Shown: positions 45,546 through 56,524 of the stretch, one piece after another
How positions within the stretch are numbered: the first letter of the stretch is position 1
Layout of the letters: every line of letters begins with the position of its first letter
From: Bicyclus anynana
Taxonomy: Eukaryota; Arthropoda; Insecta; Lepidoptera; Nymphalidae
Reading direction: 5' to 3'
Length of the DNA stretch: 64,000 bases
Assembly: GCF_947172395.1 (NCBI RefSeq)
Contig: NC_069093.1
Location: forward strand, 9,707,561-9,771,560
Notes under the pieces: generated by a model
Database searches by the model: none
Seen by the model: the letters and a program-made list of their open reading frames with translations, nothing else
Told to the model about the DNA's origin: nothing
Program-made: the position numbers and the translations under genes

Positions 45546-46959
45546 TACCCACAAAGTGTTAGCTTTATCGTTTTCTGTGTTCTGTGAATATACTACTTTT
45601 TAAAAAATACTTTTTTGTTCAATAATGAATCTTCCTAAGCTCAAATCTCGAGAACGGCTGAACCGATTTCGCTAATTCTTTTTTTAGAATACTCCTTATA
45701 CTTATAATACTTGATATTGATATAAATGATATTCAATATTAAGCGGAAGACAATGAAATCTATTTTTTTTTTTGTTTTTGATTATTTTTTGATCAAAGAA
45801 AACAGATTAATAGTAGTGGCCACATTGGCAAGTAGGTCTCGAACTTCAAAAATTTAATAATAAAACTGTAGCCGTGTAAATATCCCACGATTTTTGAATA
45901 AGCCTTTTTTGTACAAGAAAAACAAATTCATATTCGGAATACAACAATAAGCTGATCGCTGTCTCTCTTAAACACCTTTCATTGAACCAAATGAAAAAGA
46001 AAACAGTGCAAAAAGAAGCTAATACTAAATGCCATGACATTTCACATAGCTTTTAATAGCATACATTTCGGGTAAAAACGAAATAAATGCTCGCATACAA
46101 AATAAGATCAACAAATCTAAATTCGTTTGGTACCGACCCGACAACCGCTACGTGGATCCTAATAACTGTCATATAGATTTAATATCATATAATATTCTAC
46201 TGCGTATGGGTTCTGTTGCGAAGCAATTCCCCTGCTTAGATTTTATTTCGACGAATTCCTGTTATCTAAATATTCATACACAATAAGTGACGAATAAATA
46301 AATAACCTAATTTAGGACTTGCTATAAAGAGGCAGTTTTCTGGCATATAATTGATTAGTTTAAACTAATCTAAATTATTCATTGACTTAAGGTGAGAGAC
46401 CTTGAGGGTCCAGTGATCGCGGACATATTTCGAATCCTGAGGTCCTGGTTATACTGAACCTTTCTTGGTTCCACGAAATTCTCTGTGGCATTCTTTGCTT
46501 CGGACACATAAAACCGTCGACCCTATAGTCCACAACTTTAGGCTTTTTACACAACAATATCACTACTCAAAAAGGTTCTTTAAGGCGACACTTTTCGTTT
46601 CGATTCACATACATTTTATTTTTAATAATAAGCTTTACGGCTCTGGGTTCTAGCCCTTTTGAGCCCGGATTCACATACAATTAATTAATTATCTTGGACT
46701 AATTATAGAAGGACCTGCCTCGCAAGACGTTACCTCTCTGTCAATCAATCAACGATCTAACGCGTGTATACTTATATCGTATCGATGTTTCATTGTTGTA
46801 ATCGTTTTCGTCGACTGAAAAAACTCCCTAATCATTCCGGTTTGTGTAGTAAGTAGTTCAATGGCATAAAAATGGTCAACAACTTCTAATTCACTAAAAG
46901 ATGACGTGACGTTCGATTTCAGTTTCACCTGATGGTAAGCGATGATGCAATCTAAGATT
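45546..46959. other. Intron 1 near exon 1, unassigned
   Basis: 46380..46510 carries an old SINE-like scrap (GGTTCCACGAAATTCTCTG). 46925..46958 is a 35-bp scrap of SINE A next to the longer copy. Nothing else was recognised. Confidence 0.5.
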
Positions 46960-47277
46960 TTTTTTTTATTGTTTACAAGTTAGCCCTTGACTACAATCTC
47001 ACCTGATGGTAAGTGATGATGTACTCTTAGATGGAAGCGGGCTAACTTGTAAGGAGGAGGATGAAAATCCACACCCCTTTCGGTTACGGCATCGTACCGG
47101 AACGCTAAATCGCTCGGCGGTACGTCTTTGCCGGTAGGGTGGTAACTAGCCACGGCCGAAGCCTTCCACCAGCCAGACCTGGTCCAATTAAGAAAACCTC
47201 AATCAGCCCAGTCGGGAATCCAACCCAGGACCTCCTTCTTGTAAATCCACCGCGCATACCACTGCGCCACGGAGGTC
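46960..47277 (-). repeat. SINE family A, full length, 200 bp from exon 1
   Basis: Poly-T, AAGTTAGCCCTTGACTACAA, the reversed body and reversed head ACTGCGCCACGGAGGTC. Confidence 0.92.
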
Positions 47278-47476
47278 ATCAAAAACATAATTATAATAAA
47301 TAATAAATTTGTAATAAAAACAATATCTAAAAGAAAAATAGATACTATTCTTCTAACGAACGAACAAACAGCAAAACATCGATCCATTAATTTAATATTC
47401 TGTGTACAGATTATATTATTCTTGTTAAATATTTTATTATTTATTTTTGTTAAATATTATAGATGACTGAGTTTAC

Positions 47477-47539
47477 CTCGTACCCTTCAAAAAACGACAG
47501 ACAATTTTGTTGCTGCATTTGGGTGCGATCCAGTTCCAT
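47477..47539 (-). CDS. IRSp53: I-BAR protein, probable first coding exon (residues 1-21)
   Basis: This exon reads MELDRTQMQQQNC... and ends ...FFEGYE at a GAG|gtaaac donor in phase 0, which matches the phase-0 start of exon 2. The last residues plus exon 2 give GYENILDKFNP, aligning with VYKTIMEQFNP at the same place in human IRSp53. That is the main reason for assigning the exon to this gene. The chosen ATG (47537..47539) has A at -3 and G at +4. An in-frame ATG at 47594..47596 would add 19 residues rich in hydrophobic amino acids, but its context is weak. A possible acceptor (tttaacatag) lies just before the chosen ATG, so a noncoding exon may precede it. The first 15 residues are not recognisably conserved, and the exon sits 37 kb from the next, so the call is less certain than for the others. 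Confidence 0.6.
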
Positions 47540-48535
47540 TTCTAATTCCTCTATGTTAAATATATAGAGTTTGCACAAAAACAATACAAACGACATAAAA
47601 AGAACCCAAGCAGACATGAGTCACAAACCATTATGAAAAATAAAGATATTGAGTTTTATGGGTATTAAATGTGCATTTATAAAATTAAATTATAACTTTA
47701 ATTATTTTATAAATGTCGTATTTTCATACCAAAAGAAGAAAGAAGTTGTAATTAAAACGATGATTTCTTTTATTTTAATGTGAATTTAACCTTTCATTTA
47801 TTGCAGAATTACCATATACTATGATAATTTTTTTGATTTTGTATTAATAAGTGAAAGAAGATTTGACATTTGACAGTTCACACTTCACAGCACAGAACAC
47901 TACTTTATTTGCTGTCTATGACTAATAAACCTACTTATATATCAGTATTCGTTAATGATTAACTAAACTAAATCCAGTCTGTCGTGCGTATTTTCTTCCC
48001 TTGTAATTTTTGTTATTTCGTTTTGTTCTCGTTTCGTTGTTATTGTTAATTATAGTTTATTTGTTGTTTGTTTACTGTTTTTACCCGACTGCAAGAAGGG
48101 TTATGTATTTCGCGCGTATCTTGTATGTATGTATGTAATATTCTTTATTACCTCATATCTTCCAAACCGTTGAACGGATTTACGTAATTCAGATAACGTT
48201 AGATTTGTTTTAATAACCCAAGTGTTCTTAGATAGGTGAAATTAGAAAAAAAAACCAACAAGACGACTGTGAGACGCTATAGAATCGGGGTGAAGTTTTT
48301 TTTTTGTGAATATTGCAACATGCGAATCAAATTCAAGGGATTTTTGTGAGAATTTCAAAATAGTATATCATGACCATGTTAAAAAAACTACAATTAGGAA
48401 AACGTTATTTATTAATTCTAATATTAATTAAGTCTATACATAATACGCGAGGCGGACGACTATAATGTGCGAGGTTTATGAAGTGTAGTTATAAAACACC
48501 TAAAATAGACTAAAAGAAATATATTGATTATAAAA
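47540..48535. other. Upstream of the first coding exon; promoter not identified
   Basis: AT-rich DNA with TTTGACATTTGACAGTTCAC at 47859, a common insect repeat word, and a CCCGACTGCAAGAAGGGTTA scrap at 48085. No TATA or initiator arrangement could be tied to the gene, and a noncoding first exon may lie further away. Confidence 0.4.
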
Positions 48536-48910
48536 ATCGGACAAGTGCGAGTCGGATTCGGCCACCGAGGGTTGCGTAGATTTTTTGAATATTTACTTAA
48601 TTTCGGTTGGACTTAGGTATACATTGTCGTACTTTGTAACAAACGTAACCAATAAATCCGAAATTCACCATCTATCGTAACTAAAAAGTGTGAAATAAAT
48701 TAATTAATTAAACAAATATAAAAACCCGGCATAAATGATATAAAAATTGATCAAACTAAAGTCGGGACCTAATAAAAAATGTAGACGAAAATCATTCTAT
48801 TCAATATAATAGGTCCCGACTGTTTTCTAATTGTTTTCTACACTTCTGGACTGAGCTTTTTTTTTCTTTTCAGTTTTTTTATCATTTATGCAGTCGGCTT
48901 TTTTATCAGT
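48536..48910. repeat. Dispersed element with ATCGGACAAGTGCGAGTCGG edge
   Basis: The edge AAAAATCGGACAAGTGCGAG recurs at 50205 and inverted near 54000. The other edge has TTATGCAGTCGGCTTTTTTA, as at 52970. Inside, AGTCGGGACCTA at 48760 and its complement at 48810 form a 12-bp-arm stem. Confidence 0.55.
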
Positions 48911-49420
48911 TTAATTAATTAATTTTATTTAGTTTAGTACGAAAATTAGTGAACCGGAGCCTGGTACTAGCCGGAGCAGTTATTCCGCGTTGCTATTGTT
49001 TCCGTCACCAAAAAAGAAACGTACGAATCAATCACCCGTATCGTCCTCCGAGAAAACCGTTTTGATTAATGTGTTTAAATATGTCGAGGAAACCTTATGC
49101 TTGCTTCTACATAATAAAGAAACAAAACTATAAGAGTTCTTTATTGCCTACGGAACCCTTAATATAAGTGAAGCATTATCTGTTTGATAAATAACAGGAT
49201 ATATTATATAGGAATATAGAATTAAAAAAATATTTGTTTATCACAGGAAGTTTTATTTCATGATAATATTCGTAAATAATGATAAAATGTTGAGCACCCC
49301 TGAGTCAGCTGTTTTTGTTTGTTTACATAGTTTAAAATACCTACTCAATTTGACTATAGATATGATTATATAATATATCTTATAGTTGTTGTTATACATT
49401 CAAACCGAGAATACATAGAG
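48911..49420. other. Unassigned
   Basis: Nothing recognised. Confidence 0.5.
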
Positions 49421-49728
49421 AGACGTGATAGCCCAGTGGATATGACCTCTGCCTCCAATTCCGGAGGGTGTGGGTTCGAATCCGGTCCGGGGCATGCACC
49501 TCCAACTTTTCAGTTGTGTGCATTTTAAGAAATTACATATCACGTGTCTCAAACGGTGAAGGATAACATCGTGAGGAAACCTGCACGCCAGAGAATTTCT
49601 TAATTCTCTGCGTGTGTGAAGTCTGCCAATACGCATTGAGCCAGCGTGGTAGACTATTGGCCTATCCCCTCTCATTCTGAGAGGAGACTCAAGCTCAGCA
49701 GTGAGCCGTATATGGGTTAATAACGACG
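49421..49728 (+). repeat. SINE family B, full length
   Basis: AGACGTGATAGCCCAGTGGA head, GGGTTCGAATCCGGTCCGGG, intact body, and GGGTTAATAACGACGATT. Confidence 0.9.
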
Positions 49729-51599
49729 ATTCAAACCTACGCCTAAGTCCGCTAACCTGCATTAAAAGTAGGTGGGTTTAAGCTCCAAAACACTTATCTT
49801 TTAAGGAGAGGCTTGGCTAATTAGTGAGCCACCTAGGATCCTAACCACAGTAGATATAACATGCAGTATAATAACTCGGCCGTATTTTTGAAATAAATAC
49901 CTACAGCCGCGCGCTCCGTAAACATGTGATAGGGCTGCCCGCCTCCAGCATTTTAATTACATTTGCCAACTTTGTGTTTCCATTTAGTTATGTGATTGTA
50001 AATATACTTTTTTTTAAATAACCAAATAAAATACTTTGTAAATTGTAGTAAAATAGGAAGTGATCAATAAAATGCGTGTTGTTTTTTGATTGGTAGATTT
50101 AAATAAGGCTGATACTAATCAATGATCTTGAAGGACCTTCATATATTTATTTTGGTGATGCCATCTAGGTATTACCACCACAATAGGTGACCAAATAATA
50201 AAAAATCGGTCAAGTGCGTGTCGAGCCACGCGCAGTGTAGTGTTCCGTAGATTATGTTAGCACTTTAATCCCTTATGTAATGCACAAAAATACCGATAAC
50301 GATACCCCCACACTATAGAATAGACGATAAAAAACTACTTAACTTCTTTATTACAATAAAATACAGGTATACAAAACATACATGTCATGAGATTTAAATC
50401 TATGTATTACATAATAATCAAAGAAAACAACCTAAATAAAGAAGTTAATAAATAATTATTTAATAATATTATATTACCGTTTACGTCATTTACCTATTTA
50501 CACAATTTTATCATTTAAGCATTTATTTATATATATATTTTTTAAATTATGCCTTTAGAATACAAAATATTAATCAAACTTTATAAAAATAATAACTTTT
50601 TTCCTAGTCGTCATAATTAAAAAATCCAATACACTGCGTTTGTCACCGCGGCACAGTCGCAACGGTCTTCACCCCACGATCACCCCACGTACGAGGTTCG
50701 TAGGTATAGCTCGCGTTCCGACCTTTAGTATGAACTCCAACTACTGGTTATACTGTGTCCTAACTAAGTTATAATTCAATTGATCACGAATGTCATCCCC
50801 ATACATGTTTTGGTTTTCGAAGCGTTAGTAGAAAAAGAATTATTGATGTGTAACTTGGCTACAGACCCTAGTTATTACTAAATTAACGAGCGAAGCAAAG
50901 GCTAGTGAACGAACACAAGTATTAAAAGGAGAATTGTTAAAGGAACAGTAGTCGGAAGCCATCAATATTATTTTAATGAGCTTGTTATCAATACATTCGC
51001 AAATGAGTGCAGACGTCTTGAGAGGCATTCTTCAAAGAGCCTTTGAGTCCTAGTTACGGCACTCCACCGGTCACAGACTGTGGAAAATTAAATGCAATAT
51101 CGTCCCGCGAAAGTATTGAAAGAATATGCAGAACTTATAAAGCCTACGTAGTTTTATTTTAATAGTAAAGCAATTGTGAACATACTTTGTACATACTTGT
51201 TTTCTATGTTTCATTTGTTGTCTTTGTTGTTATTTTTCTTTTGTGCAATAAAGTCTATATAAATTAGTAAAAAATACATAGTTTTGTATTAAACATAAAT
51301 ATCAGTTTCTTTTATTTCAACTACCTACTCAATTCTTTAACGCTACTTTATAAAATTGCAATGTCTAATGTATACCAGTAGTGTTCAAATTAATGAAAAA
51401 AATAAATTAAAAGTAAGTGGAGACCAGAATCAAAATCAAAATATCTTCAATGTACAAAATTGGACCTGCTACAGTTTTATCATAAGTACAGATATAGATA
51501 TATGATTTATTTACCTCCAATCTCAAAAGAAAGGATGTTTGTTGTTAATTATAGTAGTCTATATATGTGTATGTAGGTATATCTTTTTTCTAATGGCTA
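49729..51599. other. Upstream region with repeat scraps
   Basis: 50205..50260 is an ATCGGTCAAGTGCGTGTCG scrap. 50778..50865 is half of foldback MITE M (GATCACGAATGTCATCCCC, TTTTCGAAGCGTTAG). 51425..51512 resembles the tail of the long Helitron-like variant. No gene was seen. Confidence 0.55.
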
Positions 51600-51890
51600 G
51601 ACGGAGGTCCTGGGTTCGATCCCTGGCTGGGCAGATTGAAATTTTCTTAATTTGTCCAGGTCTGGCTGGTGGGAGGCTTCGGCCGTGGCTAGTTACCACC
51701 CTACCGGCAAAGACGTACCGCCAAGCGATTTAGCGTTCCGGTACGATGCTGTGTAGAAACCGAAAGGGGTGTGGATTTCCATCCTCCTCCTAACAAGTTA
51801 GCCCGCTTCCATCTGAGACTGCATCTTCACTTACCATCAGGTGAGATTGTAGTCAAGGGCTAACTTGTAAAGAATAAAAAAAAAGAAAAA
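51600..51890 (+). repeat. SINE family A, missing the A box
   Basis: It starts ACGGAGGTCCTGGGTTCGAT, then the complete body and poly-A-rich tail. Confidence 0.9.
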
Positions 51891-52377
51891 AAAACTATTC
51901 ATCCGGTTTTGGTGTAGAAGGTATCAATTTGTCATTACTTTTCGGATAACATAGATTACGTTTAAAAAAATGAGTCAATTTTACATTTTTTTCCGATCCA
52001 TAGTCGCTTTACAGTTATTGAAAAGTAAATTTACAATATGTGTCGATTATTTCTCATGTACAAATGTAAATAGACTTGTCCAGGTATAATAAAAACTTCT
52101 AGTGCCCTAAAGGCAAACACTCGTACACTCGAGACAGCTAGTGATTGGATATGTCAAGATTGATAACAACATAATTTATTACCTCTGTGTGCTGTTGGTC
52201 GCAAAAAATGTTTTGTTTGTCAGAGAGAATGATACATGTAATATTTTTTGTACCTCATATTTTTGTCTCATTTAATGGTCTTTTTTTGAGTAACTGCTTT
52301 GCCGATCATAACCAGATTGAATTTTTTGAACGTAAACATGTATAGGTTGCTATACCTGTTTTATTTAAGGAAAAATC
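51891..52377. other. Unassigned
   Basis: Nothing recognised. Confidence 0.5.
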
Positions 52378-52860
52378 TGGCCTACTTTGTTGTGGGCTCT
52401 TCTCGGACCAAGGCCCGTTTGGCACCCTTGTAGCTTTAATTTCTTGGTTTCGACTAATTATATTATCACCACTGTTTTTTTTTTTATTATTCTTTACAAA
52501 TTAGCCTTTGACTACAATATCACCTGATGGTAAGTGATGATGCAGTCTAAGATGGAAGCGGGCTAACTTCTTAGGAGGAGGATGAAAATCCACACCCTTT
52601 TTTGGTTTCTACACGACATCGTACCGGAACGCTAAATCGCTTGGCGGTACGGCTTTGTCGATAGGGTGGTAACTAGCCACGGCCGAAGCCTCCCACCAGC
52701 CAGACCTGGACCAATTAAGAAAATCTCAATCGGCCCAGCCGGGAATCGAACCCAGGACCTCCGTCTTGTAAATCTACCGCGCCATACCACTGCGCCACGG
52801 AGGTCGTCAAATCTATCTTTTAATATTATTATTGCCTGACGTTTCGAAAGTCTAATTGAA
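52378..52860. mobile_element. LINE 3' UTR fragment split by a SINE A
   Basis: 52378..52474 has TTGTTGTGGGCTCTTCTCGG and GGTTTCGACTAATTATATTA. After the SINE, 52809 onward continues with TTTTAATATTATTATTGCC and a TTTGACTATTGACTG tail. Confidence 0.6.
52475..52808 (-). repeat. SINE family A, full length, nested in LINE debris
   Basis: Poly-T, ATTAGCCTTTGACTACAATA, the reversed body, GGGAATCGAACCCAGGACC and ACTGCGCCACGGAGGTCGTC. Confidence 0.92.
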
Positions 52861-53089
52861 ACTAAGCCTAATTGAAATAAATGAATATTTGACTATTGAC
52901 TGTAAGAGTACTTTAGAAATACATTAATTGTTTTGTAATTTTGTAATTCTCTTTTAAGTTTTTTTATACTTTATGCAGTCGGGTTTTTTATTTGTTTTAA
53001 TAACTTTTTGCGTAACTTATTGGCACGTTGGCACGTACTCGTAATAATAGGTGGGTGGGTTACAATTGTTGTCACAATCTATACTAATA

Positions 53090-53264
53090 CTAGCTGACGC
53101 CGCGTGGTTTCCGTTCCCGTAGGAATACGGGGATAATATATAGCCTTCCTCGATAAATGTGCTATCTAATACTGAAAGAGTTTTTCAAATCGGACCAGTA
53201 GTTCCTGAGATTAGCGCGTTCAATCAAACAAACAAACTCTTCAGCTTTATAATATTAGTAAAGA
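53090..53264. mobile_element. Helitron-like element, short variant, complete
   Basis: CTAGCTGACGCCGCGTGGTT to CTTTATAATATTAGTAAAGA, with the flanking A and T expected for a Helitron A|T insertion. It has CGGACCAGTAGTTCCTGAGA in the body. Confidence 0.72.
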
Positions 53265-53267
53265 TTA

Positions 53268-54910
53268 TAGAGAGGTAAACTTTGTGAGGTTATAGGGCGT
53301 AATCTCTAGATCTACTGAACTGATATTGAAAATGCTTTCACCAATAAAAGGCCACGGTTTTTGTGAGTCTTATTGACTATATTTTATCCCCGAATTATCA
53401 CGCGAACAAGAACTACACGAGTGAAACCGCGGGGCGTTGGCTAGAATCGTATAATTCCAACACAATCCAAAACTGATTAAATTAGCGTGCAAATAAGCAT
53501 TCTCTCAACACTTAGTTTATCATCATAATCATTTTTAGATATACTTTTTTTAACACATGATTCAACGTTAATGTGAAAAGTTTTTAATGATATTTCGTTA
53601 TAAATATTCTCTTAATACTTTGGTTTTTTAAAACACTTGCTTTCTTAGAATATTTTCCCTTTTTCACAGATTTGACCTTTAGAAAAATTGCTTAAATTTT
53701 CAAATGTATTCATTTTTGTTAGGGTAAAAGTTCGTATAACCACAGCCCGCGCCTCTAAAAGCCTTGCTGAAAAGATTTACTAAGCGATAAAGTTATAAGT
53801 ATGTTTTTATTATAATTCTTGTTATAAGATGAGATATTTGATATTTAACCTTGACTTTTTTACGCGTAAAATGAGATTTTCTATTTTGTTCTATGTACGT
53901 TATTTTTGTTCTATGTACCGGTGTGTTTTCATTAGCAAAATGTTTGTTATCTTTCATAGTATACGAACTTCAGTAATGTACCTAATTGTTTTTTTTAATT
54001 TGTACGGAACCCCAGGTGCAAGAGTCCGAGTTCTTCTTGGGTATTATTAAGCGCTATCGTAGCTTAGTATTATAAAGAAAGTGAATAGACATACATTTAC
54101 AAGTAAAAGGTAAATATTTTGTCTACAAAAGAAAATGTTGTAATGTTGCGAGTATATAATAAAAAGCTATCATTAAACACAATACAATTTAACAAAGGGA
54201 CGACATACTGAGAAAAATATTGGCCTACATATTACACACACGTAATCTTTGATACATCAGCTTTTTCTACATAAAGAAAATGTCAGTAAAAAACGCTAAC
54301 AAAATAATAATATAGCGTTAAATTCATTTTAATCGACTTCCAAAAAAGAGGAGGTTCTACGTTCGGCTGTATGTATGTTTTTTTTATGTATGTCCAGCGA
54401 TAATTCCGTCATTTATGGACCGATTTTATGTAGCAATCTAGAGACTAATCAAGTGCCTTAGCTGTCATATGGATTTAATAATATTAGATATTCCAATTTC
54501 TTGAGATTAGCGCGTTCAAGCAAACAAACAAACTCTTCAGCTTTATAATATTAGTATACATGGTCAATGGCTGACATTACAAATACGAGTAGGTAGGTGC
54601 ACTTGTTAAAATTAACTTATTTCTGAAAAGCTGAATAATATTAAACTAAAAGTTATTTTTTTTAAATCTTTTTCTTCACGAACTAATAAACTTTTATGTT
54701 GCCAATCTATGACTTGACCTTTCTGCTCTTTTATAATATTGTTATGTTTCCTCGTTTCGAATACAATCAAACGTATTCGGTATTTTCATTTTACGAGTTT
54801 TTGCTATTTATGATTTCATGTTTTATTTTTGTCGTCATTCATACAGTTTAATAAAAATATTTATATGAGAAGCTGTTACGAGGAAAATGAAGAATCAGAT
54901 TTAACTTAAT
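53268..54910. other. Repeat debris and unassigned DNA
   Basis: 53268..53443 is a reversed diverged Helitron-like copy (ACTACACGAGTGAAACCGCG). 53998..54040 is an inverted ATCGG..AAGTGCG scrap, 54331..54385 an ACTTCCAAAAAAGAGGAGG scrap, and 54498..54556 a Helitron-like edge. No gene was seen. Confidence 0.55.
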
Positions 54911-55096
54911 AATCTTATAAACTAATATTACTCGTGTAAAGCTGAAGAGTTTGTTTGTTTGTTTGCTTGAACGCGCTTAAGAACTACTGGTTCGATTTGA
55001 AAAATTCTTTTAGTGTTAGATAGCCCATTTATCAAGGAATTTATTCATACGGGAACTGTGACTGCGCGGGTGAAACTGCGCGGCGTCAGATAGTAT
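54911..55096. mobile_element. Helitron-like element, reverse orientation
   Basis: TAAACTAATATTACTCGTGT, AAGCTGAAGAGTTTGTTTG and GTGAAACTGCGCGGCGTCAG, ending in ATAGT, a mutated CTAGT. Confidence 0.68.
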
Positions 55097-55785
55097 TAAT
55101 AAAAAACAATTACCTAAGTGGAAGCTCTTTTAGTGTTGTGAGTAATTAATTGGTTTTTATTCTCAGTAGAGTACAACAGACATAGTAGGTACCGTTCCAG
55201 ATGGTAATCATAATTGCTGCAAACATTAATTGTGTATTATTTACATGTAATATATAGCCCAACGGTTTATAGTACATACAAATGAAGGAAATAAAAATGG
55301 ATATCTAAGAAGGGTACGAAAGTAACAACGCGATTCTACGCCGTAAAGTACGGTATGGGTTACTTTCCAAGAGAATTGTGGTCTATGTGATTTTTTTTGC
55401 ATATATAATATTTAAAAAAAACTACTTGTATCTTAACAATATGATTTCACTTTTACTTACAGGAAATTTCATATAGAAAAATTACACTTTCTTAAATAAT
55501 ATTAGGTAAGTTAATAAATCGACGTTTTGAACGTAACATTTGTACCATAAAAGATCAAAGAAATTCAATTTTCATCCACTGTCAGCCCTCATTTATTTGC
55601 ACGGGAGACTTTCTAACGGACAAAATATAGTATATGAAGTTAAATGAAGGCCTATTTCCAACAATGCTTAAAAAAAAGCACCCTGTTTTAAAAACGCTGT
55701 CGTGTAAAAATATACTTGGGAATGCATTTGTTGTATTTGAAGGCTTTTTTAAAAAAACTCTCGATCTCTTGTATCATAAATGATA
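55097..55785. other. Upstream region with dispersed repeat G
   Basis: 55625..55742 (ATATGAAGTTAAATGAAGGC ... GGGAATGCATTTGTTGTATT) is an inverted relative of 61065..61180. The rest is unassigned. Confidence 0.55.
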
Positions 55786-56089
55786 GGAGGAGATGGACCA
55801 TTTCAGGTCCACTCGCACCTCGCATCATTAAAATTTAATTTTATTTAGTTATGACATGACAATTGACAGTAAACGTCAAAACGACGACTGCGTTGAAAAT
55901 GTCATCAATCCGCCATTATTATCCATATTAGTGTTGCATTTCTTGGGAGAGAATGAATATTATTCCGAAAGAATTTAAGTTAATTTGTAGATTTGTACCG
56001 AAAATAGTTAAAAAAAAATATTTTCTTTTATTTCCGCCAAGATACAATAACTGATCCTGGGCTCCATACATTTTTGGACCATCTCCTTT
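55786..56089 (-). mobile_element. MITE family T, copy 2 (about 300 bp)
   Basis: The edges GGAGGAGATGGACCA and TGGACCATCTCCTTT are inverted repeats. The body is the reverse complement of 43512..43914 with about 100 bp less in total. Confidence 0.83.
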
Positions 56090-56332
56090 CATCTCTACTG
56101 GATACGTATGGCACATGACAATCGCCGGTAACTCGCTCGACACGCGCTTGCTCACAGATCATAAGTTCCGTAACGTAATGGCTACGTGACCGATCTTTTC
56201 AATCTTATGTTAAAAACTTGGAACGGAACTCTGAAAGCAAACAATCTTTCGGATCAATACTAATCAATGAAGTAGGGAAATTTAAATAAGTACGTATTCA
56301 ACAATTTAGAGGTTATTTTATAACCCCAAGAA
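56090..56332. other. Unassigned
   Basis: Contains CGCCGGTAACTCGCTCGACA, a word repeated at 56583 and 56676, so three related scraps sit here. Confidence 0.45.
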
Positions 56333-56524
56333 TCTATACTAATATTATAAAGCTGAAGAGTTTGTTTGATTGAACGCGCTGATCTCAGGAACTACTGCTC
56401 CGATTTGAAAAATTCTTTCAGTGTAAGATAGCCCATTTATCGAGGAAGGTTATAGGCTATATAATATCTCCATATTCCTACGGGAACAGGAACCATGCGG
56501 GTGAAACCGCGCGGCGTCAGCTAG
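56333..56524. mobile_element. Helitron-like element, complete 192-bp copy
   Basis: It begins TCTATACTAATATTATAAAG after A and ends GAAACCGCGCGGCGTCAGCTAG before T. Start TC, end CTAG, a CCGCGCGG palindrome just before the end, and A|T flanks are all Helitron hallmarks. There is no coding capacity. Confidence 0.8.

Larger units (their letters stand above)
286..47539 (-). other. IRSp53: Gene span: IRSp53/BAIAP2-like I-BAR protein, 5' coding part (8 exons)
   Basis: Eight minus-strand segments, each bounded by AG and GT, join without a frame break into about 254 residues that align end to end with the I-BAR (IMD) domain of vertebrate IRSp53. Segment order from the N-terminus is 47477..47539, 10212..10287, 7859..7951, 5848..5909, 5619..5690, 3350..3487, 2127..2192 and 286..477. 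Known family role: the dimeric I-BAR helical bundle binds PI(4,5)P2 membranes and bends them outward, binds Rac, and works with a downstream SH3 domain that recruits actin regulators. The SH3 part is not in the window and should lie beyond position 1 on the minus strand. The motif QERRRYGFVLERQC near the end resembles IRSp53 (EERRRFCFLVEKQC) more than MIM/MTSS1, so the IRSp53 subfamily is preferred. No promoter or 5' UTR could be fixed. Confidence 0.88.
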
